DNA from: Planctomycetaceae bacterium
GTDB taxonomy: Bacteria > Planctomycetota > Planctomycetia > Planctomycetales > Planctomycetaceae
Reading direction: 5' to 3'
Length of the DNA: 42,857 bases
Assembly: GCA_029259845.1 (NCBI GenBank)
Contig: JAJDEI010000127.1
Location: 1-42,857, forward strand
Part shown: positions 28,404 to 35,973 of the stretch, in pieces
Layout: the number at the start of each line of letters is the position of its first letter
How positions within the stretch are numbered: position 1 is the first letter of the stretch
The notes under the pieces: generated by a model
Database searches by the model: none
What the model was told of the DNA's origin: nothing
Seen by the model: only the letters and a program-made list of their open reading frames with translations
Program-made: the position numbers and the translations under genes

Positions 28404-28952
28404 ATGAGCGCTGGTGGCGTGATAACGCATCGCGTTCTGGTGGTCGAAGACGACCGGGACGAGGGCGAATTCCTCAAGACGTTCCTGAAAGCAAAGGGCT
28501 TCATTGTGGAGCTTGCGCGCGACGGAGGACAGGCGCATTCAGCCTTCGTCATGCACCGGCCCGACTTCGTCGTGATGGACGTGATCCTCCCCCGTGAGAG
28601 CGGGTACGAGGTCTGCGAGCGGATGAAAGGCATGGACGAAACGGTTCCCGTGCTGATCCTGACGGCGATCGACCTCGACGATGCCCGCGATCTGGCAGAT
28701 CGCGTCGCAGCCGACGGTTACATGGCCAAACCGTACGACCCGGACGAACTGGTCGCACAAATTCACGAAATCTCCGAACAAATGTGGCGGCGGACGCACG
28801 GTGTTGACGAGGACCCTGCCGATGCGGACGACCGGGTGCATTTTACCTGCGGCGAGTGCGGCAAGCGGATGAAGGTCCGTGCGGTTCATCGTGGCAGGAC
28901 GCTCAACTGTGTAAACTGCGGGCAGCCGGTAATCGTACCCCGTCACGACTGA
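28404..28952 (+). CDS. Receiver domain with C-terminal zinc ribbon
   Basis: The 182-residue protein has a response-regulator receiver at about 9-125: VLVVEDDRDE, phosphoacceptor D59 in VVMDVILPRESGYEVCE, LILTAID, and the lysine in AKPYDPDEL. An acidic linker leads to a CxxC...CxxC ribbon (C149, C152, C169, C172) in FTCGECGKRMKVRAVHRG. There is no ordinary DNA-binding or enzymatic output domain, so the ribbon may be the output module (protein or nucleic-acid binding). The ATG at 28404 is preferred; an in-frame ATG lies 18 bases upstream. An FHA protein gene follows 79 bases downstream and could be cotranscribed. Confidence 0.85.
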   Translation: MSAGGVITHRVLVVEDDRDEGEFLKTFLKAKGFIVELARDGGQAHSAFVMHRPDFVVMDVILPRESGYEVCERMKGMDETVPVLILTAIDLDDARDLADRVAADGYMAKPYDPDELVAQIHEISEQMWRRTHGVDEDPADADDRVHFTCGECGKRMKVRAVHRGRTLNCVNCGQPVIVPRHD

Positions 28953-29031
28953 CCGGCCGATGGTGTCAGACGAGGGCGTCAAACCGTGGCGTTGAACTCC
29001 TTTCCCAGACCATAGCCGTTCGAGAACCCGC

Positions 29032-29631
29032 ATGTGGACTCTCGTTGTTGACTCCGGCAAGCACCGCGGCCGCCGACTGCAATTGAAGGCCGAGACGATC
29101 ATCGTCGGCCGCTCGGAAGAGGCGCAGGTCCGCATTGGTTCGGCGGACGTCAGCCGCGAGCATTGCACGCTCCGTCCGACAGCGCAGGGCGTTTTGGTTG
29201 AAGACCACGGCAGCCGCAACGGAACGCTGATCAACGACGAGCGAATCACGTCGCAAATGCTCCTGGCCCCCGGCAGCACTCTGACGGTGGGCCCCATGCG
29301 ATTCCGCCTGGCGAAGGCCGTCCGCGTCGCAGAGCAGTTGTCGGTTCCCCTGGCCGGATCCCAGAAGCTGTCCGACGATGACATCGCCAATTGGCTGACC
29401 GACGACGAAATCCCGTTGGCAAGCGACACCACGGTCGTGGAGACGGAATCGTCCACCGCCACAGACATCGAGTCGGACACAACCGAGTTGGAACCGGCTC
29501 CGGAACCGTCGCGCTGGATTCCGCCGGCCAGCAAGGCGAAGTTCGACTCGGTGGCTGAAGAAGCCGCCGACATCATCCGCCGGCATCACGAAATGCTGGA
29601 TGCCGAAGCCGGGCCGGCCGAGAACGAGTGA
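29032..29631 (+). CDS. FHA domain protein
   Basis: The 199 residues carry an N-terminal forkhead-associated domain at about 1-90. Phosphothreonine-binding motifs are visible: IIVGRSEEAQVRI (Gly-Arg), VSREHCTL (Ser-x-x-His) and DHGSRNGTLIND. The remainder is acidic and low complexity (TTVVETESSTATDIESDT), ending with a short helix EEAADIIRRHHEML. FHA proteins bind phosphothreonine peptides made by Ser/Thr kinases, which are numerous in planctomycetes; none is encoded nearby. It follows the receiver-ribbon gene in the same direction. Confidence 0.88.
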   Translation: MWTLVVDSGKHRGRRLQLKAETIIVGRSEEAQVRIGSADVSREHCTLRPTAQGVLVEDHGSRNGTLINDERITSQMLLAPGSTLTVGPMRFRLAKAVRVAEQLSVPLAGSQKLSDDDIANWLTDDEIPLASDTTVVETESSTATDIESDTTELEPAPEPSRWIPPASKAKFDSVAEEAADIIRRHHEMLDAEAGPAENE

Positions 29632-29726
29632 AAAACTCCCCGCATGGGGACCGGCGCGGCCAATCTTGATTGTGCCGCCCTACCGTCTGGCAGCACCGCA
29701 AGCCGGGACGCGCATGGGGCGCGCTT

Positions 29727-29893
29727 GTTCGACGGTGGTTCTCGCTCAGTTCAGGGTGGCTGGGGCGCAGTTGAAGCAACGAGACCGTTCCGTCAACCCG
29801 ACACTGGGGCCGTGACGCGGCTTGTTCACTGTCCACGGCCCCAGAACTCGGTGCCGATCCCCCAATCATCGATTTTGGAGCGTCCCAGCCACC
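29727..29893 (-). repeat. Palindromic GGTGGCTGGGGC element, copy 3 (inverted)
   Basis: Read on the minus strand, this is the same element as at 2847 and 14671. Ends lie at 29893-29882 (GGTGGCTGGGAC) and 29766-29755 (GCCCCAGCCACC), with an 11-bp internal stem between 29844-29834 and 29804-29814. Homology with copy 2 continues to 29727. It fills the 335-bp spacer 29632-29966; no gene is seen there. Confidence 0.85.
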
Positions 29894-29966
29894 CCCACCT
29901 TGAAGCGAATGCATTCCGCACGCTCCGCGACTCCACTCGCCGCCGACGATCCTCTAAACTGTCCCC

Positions 29967-30677
29967 ATGCGAATCATTTCGGGAAAGTACCGGCGACGAA
30001 AGCTGCTGACCAGAACGGGGCTGACGACACGTCCTATCACCGACCGGGCGAAGGAGCCGTTGTTCGAGCGGCTTTGGAGTTGTGTTGAGGAGGCACGCGT
30101 CGCCGATGTATTCGCCGGCACGGGCACGCTCGGCCTGGAAGCCCTCAGCCGCGGGGCGCACAGCGTTGTGTTTGTCGAGCAGGACCGCAAGGCGGGCGAG
30201 CTTCTCCAAAAAAACGTGGACACGATCGGAGCATCCGCAGATTGCCTGTGCTGGCGGGCCGATGTCATGCGGTGTTCGTTTCGGCCACAGGGTGTGCAAG
30301 ATTTCGTGCCGTTTGACCTCATCTTTTTCGATCCTCCCTACCGAATGATTGAAACGCTGCAGCCGGCCTCTCCATTGTTCAAAGCCCTCGAACGGTTGGC
30401 ACGCCCGACCGTGTCGGCCCCGGAGGCGACCCTCGTCCTGCGGACGCCGGCTGCCTCTGTGTTCACCGTCCCGACGGCATGGCAACCGGACCGCACGCTG
30501 ACCATCGCCGGCATGGACATCCATCTCTATCGCGTCGAGCACGCTGCCGGTGAGGGGGATCAGCCGGAAGTGGGGGCGCAGTCTGAAGTGGGCGACCGGC
30601 CCGCAGCACCGCAGAATCCGCCAGTCGTCTCCCCCACACACACCGTCGACGGAGGTGATGAAGATGGCCACGACTGA
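29967..30677 (+). CDS. rsmD: 16S rRNA (guanine966-N2)-methyltransferase RsmD
   Basis: This SAM-dependent enzyme methylates G966 of 16S rRNA. MRIISGKYRRRKLLT and TRPITDRAKEPLFERLW are the family N-terminus. The SAM loop is DVFAGTGTLGLEALSRGA (47-64) and the catalytic DPPY is at 122-125. The 236 residues exceed the usual 180-200; the last roughly 45 residues are Glu/Pro-rich, carry no motif, and overlap the start of mtnA by 14 bases. It is first in a tight run with mtnA and the following membrane fusion gene. Confidence 0.93.
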   Translation: MRIISGKYRRRKLLTRTGLTTRPITDRAKEPLFERLWSCVEEARVADVFAGTGTLGLEALSRGAHSVVFVEQDRKAGELLQKNVDTIGASADCLCWRADVMRCSFRPQGVQDFVPFDLIFFDPPYRMIETLQPASPLFKALERLARPTVSAPEATLVLRTPAASVFTVPTAWQPDRTLTIAGMDIHLYRVEHAAGEGDQPEVGAQSEVGDRPAAPQNPPVVSPTHTVDGGDEDGHD

Positions 30678-31788
30678 CGTGTTGCCCACGCTGCGTTGGG
30701 AGGGGACCGCCGCGACGGGCCGGCTCCGCATGATCGACCAGACGCGGCTGCCGATGGAAGTCGTGGAGATCGAATGCCGGAGCGTCGACGACGTCTGGGA
30801 GGCGATCAAATCGCTGCGTGTCCGGGGAGCCCCCGCGATTGGCGTCGCCGCCGCCTACGGCGTCGTGCTGGGCCTGCAGACCCGCGACAACGACGCCGAT
30901 CGGTCGCAGTTCGACGACCGGTTGGCGACTGTCTGCGATCACCTGGCGACGAGCCGCCCGACCGCCGTCAATCTGTTTTGGGCCTTGGACCGCATGCGAA
31001 GGACCGCCGCCAACCGGTCCGGGACATCGTCCGCAGAATGTCTCGGCGCATTGCTTGCCGAAGCACGGGCCGTCGAGCGGGAAGACCGCGAGATGTGTGC
31101 CGCCATCGGACGCCACGGAGCCGCCCTGCTCAGCGATGGACAGGGTATCCTGACGCACTGCAATGCCGGAGGCCTGGCGACCGCCGGCGACGGCACGGCG
31201 CTGTCCGTCATCTTCGCGGCTGCCGCAATGGGTAAATCTCTGCATGTGTACGCCGACGAAACCCGCCCGCTCCTGCAGGGGGCCCGCTTGACGACATGGG
31301 AACTGATGCAGCGAGACATCCCAGTCACGCTGATCTGCGACTCCATGGCCGGCTGGGTGATGAAAGAAGGCCGCGTCGATGCGGTCATCACGGGAGCCGA
31401 CCGCATCGCGGCCAACGGAGACGTCGCCAACAAGATCGGCACCTACTCGGTCGCCCTGCTGGCGAGGGCGCACAACATTCCCTTTTACGTCGCCGCGCCG
31501 TCGAGCACGTTCGACCTCTCCCTGTCGTCCGGAGCCGACATCCCGATTGAGCAGCGGGCCGCCGATGAAATCACGCACGGATTCGGCCGGCAGACCGCGC
31601 CCAACGGCGTTGCGGCCTACAACCCGGCCTTTGACGTCACGCCCGCAGAATACGTCGCTGCCATCGTGACGGAACGGGGACTGATCCGTCCGGTCAACGC
31701 CGAATCGGTTGCTGCCGTGCTGGAACCTTCCTCGAAAACGCCGGCGGAACCGGCGAGGGATTCGTCGAGGGAGACACGGGCGTCCTGA
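30664..31788 (+). CDS. mtnA: Methylthioribose-1-phosphate isomerase
   Basis: The enzyme converts 5-methylthioribose-1-phosphate to methylthioribulose-1-phosphate in methionine salvage and is related to eIF2B subunits. The 374 residues show VRGAPAIGVAAAYGVVLG (53-70), catalytic C166 in THCNAGGLATAGDGTAL, YADETRPLLQGARLT, catalytic D246 in VITGADRIAANGDVANKIG and YVAAPSSTFDL. GGAGG at 30651 is 8 bases from the ATG at 30664 and only 3 from the ATG at 30658, so 30664 is chosen. It overlaps rsmD by 14 bases and shares one base (TGATG) with the next gene. Other mtn genes are not in view; the nucleosidase at 8755 could make the upstream product. Confidence 0.95.
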   Translation: MATTDVLPTLRWEGTAATGRLRMIDQTRLPMEVVEIECRSVDDVWEAIKSLRVRGAPAIGVAAAYGVVLGLQTRDNDADRSQFDDRLATVCDHLATSRPTAVNLFWALDRMRRTAANRSGTSSAECLGALLAEARAVEREDREMCAAIGRHGAALLSDGQGILTHCNAGGLATAGDGTALSVIFAAAAMGKSLHVYADETRPLLQGARLTTWELMQRDIPVTLICDSMAGWVMKEGRVDAVITGADRIAANGDVANKIGTYSVALLARAHNIPFYVAAPSSTFDLSLSSGADIPIEQRAADEITHGFGRQTAPNGVAAYNPAFDVTPAEYVAAIVTERGLIRPVNAESVAAVLEPSSKTPAEPARDSSRETRAS

Positions 31789-33302
31789 TGACCGGAGAAT
31801 CGCAGCAAATCCGATTCGCCCTGTTGGGAGACTTGCCGGCCAGACATCCGCTGTCTGCCGCCATCGAAGCCAGTGAACGGCATCGCATCGTCGCGGCCAT
31901 GTCGCCTGCAGCGATCTCGCCAGTGGCGACCGACGTTCGCAGATACGACCATTGGCAACCACTGTCCGCCGACGCAGAGGTCGACGCGGCACTGTTGCTC
32001 ACCCCCTCGCCTTCACCGGAGTTGGTCGAAGCGGTCCAGCAACTCGCGGCCCGCGGGAAGAGCGTGATTGTCGACGCGGACTGTGCGCTGCCGTCGTCCG
32101 TGGTCGCCGAACTGGGGCTGCTCGATGCGGAAGGGGCGACGTTCGCCGTGCCGTTCTTCGCGTGGCGCGCGGATCCGGCGATCTGCCGACTGCATCAACT
32201 TGTCTCGGCGGGCGAGTTGGGGGACGTGATGCTGGTGAAGACGGAACGGTCGTTTGCGATGGATTCCACCGAGGCGGCCAGCCGGACGCTCGGCGATAAT
32301 CTCGTCCGGGCAAATCTGTGCCGGGATATCGATCTCCTTCGCTGGATGGGGGGCGACTACTCGCAGGTCACGCTGCTGCGGACCGGAGTGGCCGATGAGC
32401 GCTTCGCCTCGCAAACGCTGAACCTCGCCGGCGAAGGACTCCCGGACGCGACCTGCGTGGATCGAACGGGAACGGAACCGACCTGGACCTGCGAGGTGCA
32501 AGGGGCGTCGGGCACCGCCTCCCTTCGGGCGGATGGCGAAGGAGTCCGGCTCACCGTCAATGCTGAATGCGTCCTCCAGCAGGACGGCATCCAGGCGGAG
32601 CCTGCCCTGTGCCTGCGGCTCATCGACGATTCGCTCCAGCGGTTGCCCGGTTCGCTACGATGGCAGGATTGGACGCGCGTCCATGAGATCCAGGAAGGCA
32701 TGCGGCGGTCGCTTCGGCGACGGCGGACGATTGACCTGCACTTTGAGACGGCCTCGGAGCGAAGCCAGTTCAAGACGCAGATGGCGACGGTCGGCTGCTT
32801 CGTGCTGGTGTACACGTTTTTCGCGTCGGTGCTGCTGCTGCTGGCGGGAGCCGTGCTCGATCCGCGGGACCAGGTGCAGCGTCAGGCGGAAGCGGCCGGT
32901 TTCGTCGTGCCTCAGCAAGACTTCCAGCGCGGCACCGGCAAACTCACCCCCAACGGCGAGCAACGGCTGCAAGATATGGCCGATCGTTGGGAAAGCACGG
33001 CAGCAGTCGTCGTCGTCGAAGGCGACGCGCCTGCACAAACCGACAAGATGGCCGCGTCGACCGAAAGTAACGGGCGACTGGAAACGGTGCGGCACCAACT
33101 GGCCAACCGTGGCGTCCGCCGCGTGGAGGAACGAACCGTCCTGCGGCGGCTGGCCGGACAAGGCTTCCGAAAGCTGATGGCCATCGGCCGGGTGATCGCC
33201 TTCGCCCCCCTCGGCGTGTTCCTGCTGATGCAGGTCCTGCTACTCATCGCGCGACCGTCCCAAGAGCATCAGCACCCGGTGACAGCGAACAGCCGGAGGT
33301 GA
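31788..33302 (+). CDS. Degenerate Gfo/Idh/MocA-like protein fused to a membrane/periplasmic module
   Basis: The 504 residues have an N-terminal part (1-300) resembling Gfo/Idh/MocA oxidoreductases: FALLGDLPARHPLSAAIEAS, VDAALLLTPSPSPELVEAV, ARGKSVIVDADCAL, GELGDVMLVKTERS and NLCRDIDLLRWMGG. The nucleotide-binding GxGxxG is not intact and the EKP lysine motif after GKSVIV is replaced by DAD, so dehydrogenase activity is doubtful. After a basic stretch (RRSLRRRRTIDL), TM1 is at about 331-353 and TM2 at about 464-488. They flank about 110 residues including LTPNGEQRLQDMADRW and VVVVEGDA, faintly OmpA-like. It starts on the last base of the mtnA stop, implying coupling. Function unknown. Confidence 0.8.
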   Translation: MTGESQQIRFALLGDLPARHPLSAAIEASERHRIVAAMSPAAISPVATDVRRYDHWQPLSADAEVDAALLLTPSPSPELVEAVQQLAARGKSVIVDADCALPSSVVAELGLLDAEGATFAVPFFAWRADPAICRLHQLVSAGELGDVMLVKTERSFAMDSTEAASRTLGDNLVRANLCRDIDLLRWMGGDYSQVTLLRTGVADERFASQTLNLAGEGLPDATCVDRTGTEPTWTCEVQGASGTASLRADGEGVRLTVNAECVLQQDGIQAEPALCLRLIDDSLQRLPGSLRWQDWTRVHEIQEGMRRSLRRRRTIDLHFETASERSQFKTQMATVGCFVLVYTFFASVLLLLAGAVLDPRDQVQRQAEAAGFVVPQQDFQRGTGKLTPNGEQRLQDMADRWESTAAVVVVEGDAPAQTDKMAASTESNGRLETVRHQLANRGVRRVEERTVLRRLAGQGFRKLMAIGRVIAFAPLGVFLLMQVLLLIARPSQEHQHPVTANSRR

Positions 33303-33332
33303 CCAATTCAACGACTGCGGGTGGCCCAGCGG

Positions 33333-33698
33333 TCACATCATCGGTGATTCGTAGAGCACGGACCCATCCGCCGAAACACGGACAATGCCGTCCGTCTCCT
33401 TGATTTGGACATCTCTTGTATCTGATGGGATCTTCGCCACGACTTTTCCGTCGACTGTTAGCTCATCCTGTTCAATCGCGACCACTGTGTCGGCGAGATT
33501 GGCGGACGGGCCTGTGTCACCGCTGCCCGCGTTCAGCTGCCATGTGGACTTGACCAAAGCCGAGTCGGTGACGATTGAAAGAACGTATCCATCGACGGTG
33601 ACGATGGACTGCGAATGGAGAGTCGCTGGAAGGCCACCACGGCAGCCACACACCAACGGCAGAATGACGACGGCGAGGCGATATGCAAATGCTTTCAT
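33333..33698 (-). CDS. Small predicted lipoprotein, unknown function
   Basis: The 121-residue protein has a signal peptide KAFAYRLAVVILPLVCG followed by a Cys-containing lipobox (LVCGC). The mature part is a small beta-rich protein (VTVDGYVLSIVTDSALVKST, then IEQDELTVDGKVVAKIP and GIVRVSADGSVLYES). A frame extends upstream to 33809, but the ATG at 33698 has GAAGAAA in front and starts the signal peptide. No family is recognised. It lies downstream of the TPR gene on the same strand, 141 bases away. Confidence 0.65.
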   Translation of the reverse strand: MKAFAYRLAVVILPLVCGCRGGLPATLHSQSIVTVDGYVLSIVTDSALVKSTWQLNAGSGDTGPSANLADTVVAIEQDELTVDGKVVAKIPSDTRDVQIKETDGIVRVSADGSVLYESPMM

Positions 33699-33839
33699 CA
33701 CGATTTCTTCAAGCTGGTCGGTTGCGTGGGTGATGAATGACGGGTGCATTCGGATCGCGGGACCATAGTCGATTGTCGTTCGACGCAACAGACCAACCGA
33801 ACGCACCAAGGTTGATCACCGGCCACACACCCTACCTCG

Positions 33840-35669
33840 CTATTCCTTCAACGCCCGGCGCAGGACCAGCTGCGCTGGTGCGAAGTCCGGTTCGATTTGG
33901 AGCGATTGCTGGAGGTGTTCGATGGCGGCTTGGCGGTTGCCCACGCTGAGTGAGAGGACGCCCAGGTTGTAGTGGGCCCGGGCGTTTAGGGGTTCGGCTT
34001 CCAGCACTTTGCGAAAGCACGCTGCACTTTCGTCGAAGCGCTTCAAGCGAAAATACAACTCACCCAGATTCAGATTGACCTTCGGGTCCGTCGGGTCGAT
34101 TTCCAAGGCGCGCTGGAAGTGCCCAATCGCCTCATCGACATGATGCCGCTTGCCTGCCAGGATCCCGAGGTTGTTGTGCGGCTCCGTGCTGGGCGGTGAT
34201 TCGGAATTCGCGAGGCGGCGATCGTATTCTTCGGCCTTTCGGAACTGGTCAGCCGCCTCCTCGGACCGTCCCAGCGCGAGCAACGTATCGCCCAGAGAGT
34301 GGTGGAAAGCGGCCTGCTCACCGTCGCTCGGTACGTCGCCCGGCTCATGCCGCACGGCATTCTGGAACAGGACGACGGCTTCTTCGTATCGCTGCTGTTC
34401 GAACCGCACGGCTGCCAGGTTGAAGTTGGCCATCCAGCAGGCCGGGTTCTCGGCGAGCGTGGCGGCCCACAGCGTCTCTTCGTTTTCATAGTCGAAGCAC
34501 CGCTCGAACGTAGTTCCGGCCAACGCCAGCAACACCACGGCGGCACCGAGCATCGCCAACGGCTGGGGTACGCGCAGTTTCGATGCGAGCGTGGCTGCCG
34601 CCGCGCCGATGACCGTGATGAGTCCGATACTCGCCAGGTACTGGAAGTGGTCGGCGACGAACGAAAACCGCATGGGGTAGACGTCGATGAATCCCAGAGC
34701 AGGAAACAGCGTGCCGCCGAAGAACAACACGCCCACCAGCGGACCGCGGCCAATGCGCCGCCGCGCAAACCACAGCGATGCGACCAGTGCAACCGCCGAA
34801 ACGCTGATCGCCCACTGCCACCAGGCGGACGCATCGATCTGCCATTTGGGATAGATGAACACCAACGGCTGCGGCCAGACGAGCTTCCCTGCATAAAACC
34901 ACGCGGCTCGTCCGGCGATCAGGCCACGCTCCAGTAGCGACCATTGCCAGTCGAGACCCTGGGCCCCGACATGGTGTTTCTCCAGCAGGACCGTATGCAG
35001 CCCCGCAGCGACGCCCACCGCGAACATCGGCAAGACGGGGGCGACGTCACGAAACGCCAGCCGCCCCTTCTTCCACCACAGCACCAACAGAATGGCCGCC
35101 GGCAGCGAGCAGGTGACCGATTTGCTCAACAAAGCACCGGCAAACAGGACCAGCGCCAGCCCGTAGTCCCCCCAGCGACGTTCCCGCCAAGTGGTCGCGG
35201 CCACGTCCTCCGATTGGGCGAACCTCCAATACGCCAGAAACGCCAGCAGGTAGAACATGCCGGAGAGCACGTTCTTCCGCTCTGTGATCCAGGCGACTGA
35301 CTCGACATGCACCGGATGGACCGCAAACAACGCCGCCGCGAAGAAGGCTCCCGGAACACCCAACACACTCAAGACGCGAAACAACAACACCGCATTGGCG
35401 GCGTGCAGCAGGATGTTGACAACGTGGTACCCGGTCGGGTTGAGTCCCCACAATTGGTGCTCGGCCCAAAACGTGGAGAACACCAGCGGGTAATACTGGG
35501 GTGATGCCTGCGGCTCGAACCAGATTCTCCACAGCCCTGCCGGGGTTTGCAGCAGCACGTTTTGCGAGACGTACTGGTCGTCGTCCCAAATGAACCCCGA
35601 CGTCATGGCGGGCACGTACGCCAGCAGCACCATGCCGGCCAGCGCACCAACGGCCCATGACCGGAGCAT
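33840..35669 (-). CDS. TMTC-like membrane protein with TPR repeats
   Basis: The 609-residue protein has about nine or ten transmembrane segments (residues 1-380) followed by tetratricopeptide repeats (about 395-600). The luminal FIWDDDQYV near residue 27 and HPVHVESVAWITERKNVLSG near 120 are signatures of the PMT-like/TMTC family, whose animal members are linked to protein O-mannosylation. At least four TPRs are readable, for example YHVNEAIG-like AIGHFQRALEIDPTDP and SAACFRKVLEAEPLNARAHY. Bacterial homologues are uncharacterised; a glycosyltransferase role is inference. The frame is open to a TTG at 35729; the ATG at 35669 is preferred. It is divergent from the Na/Pi transporter. Confidence 0.85.
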   Translation of the reverse strand: MLRSWAVGALAGMVLLAYVPAMTSGFIWDDDQYVSQNVLLQTPAGLWRIWFEPQASPQYYPLVFSTFWAEHQLWGLNPTGYHVVNILLHAANAVLLFRVLSVLGVPGAFFAAALFAVHPVHVESVAWITERKNVLSGMFYLLAFLAYWRFAQSEDVAATTWRERRWGDYGLALVLFAGALLSKSVTCSLPAAILLVLWWKKGRLAFRDVAPVLPMFAVGVAAGLHTVLLEKHHVGAQGLDWQWSLLERGLIAGRAAWFYAGKLVWPQPLVFIYPKWQIDASAWWQWAISVSAVALVASLWFARRRIGRGPLVGVLFFGGTLFPALGFIDVYPMRFSFVADHFQYLASIGLITVIGAAAATLASKLRVPQPLAMLGAAVVLLALAGTTFERCFDYENEETLWAATLAENPACWMANFNLAAVRFEQQRYEEAVVLFQNAVRHEPGDVPSDGEQAAFHHSLGDTLLALGRSEEAADQFRKAEEYDRRLANSESPPSTEPHNNLGILAGKRHHVDEAIGHFQRALEIDPTDPKVNLNLGELYFRLKRFDESAACFRKVLEAEPLNARAHYNLGVLSLSVGNRQAAIEHLQQSLQIEPDFAPAQLVLRRALKE

Positions 35670-35973
35670 CAGCCATTCTCGGAACGACGATCGGCCAGAC
35701 TCCCGGAACAGCAAGATGACACCCCCCAAACCGCCGCAACTCTCCGGCAGGCCTTCCCGCCAGTTTCACCACCGTAGCAGTGTCGCCGAAAGCACCGACG
35801 CCGACAACATTGCCGTCCCCACCCACTCCGACGGGGTGCAGGCGCTGACCCTTCCTGAAGGTTTCGCTAGTATCCAGCCAGTTCTCGTCAAGGTCTCCCG
35901 TCTTTATCCGTGAATGTTGATCTGTGACACCGTTTGTTCTGCACCTTTAATGGAAGGATCATGCGAGTCCCCG

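Noticed and set aside
28089..28538. Minus-strand 149-residue frame with repeated CPCHN-type peptides
   Set aside because: The peptide repeats are just the 16-bp tandem array read in rotating frame, and the frame overlaps the receiver gene start.
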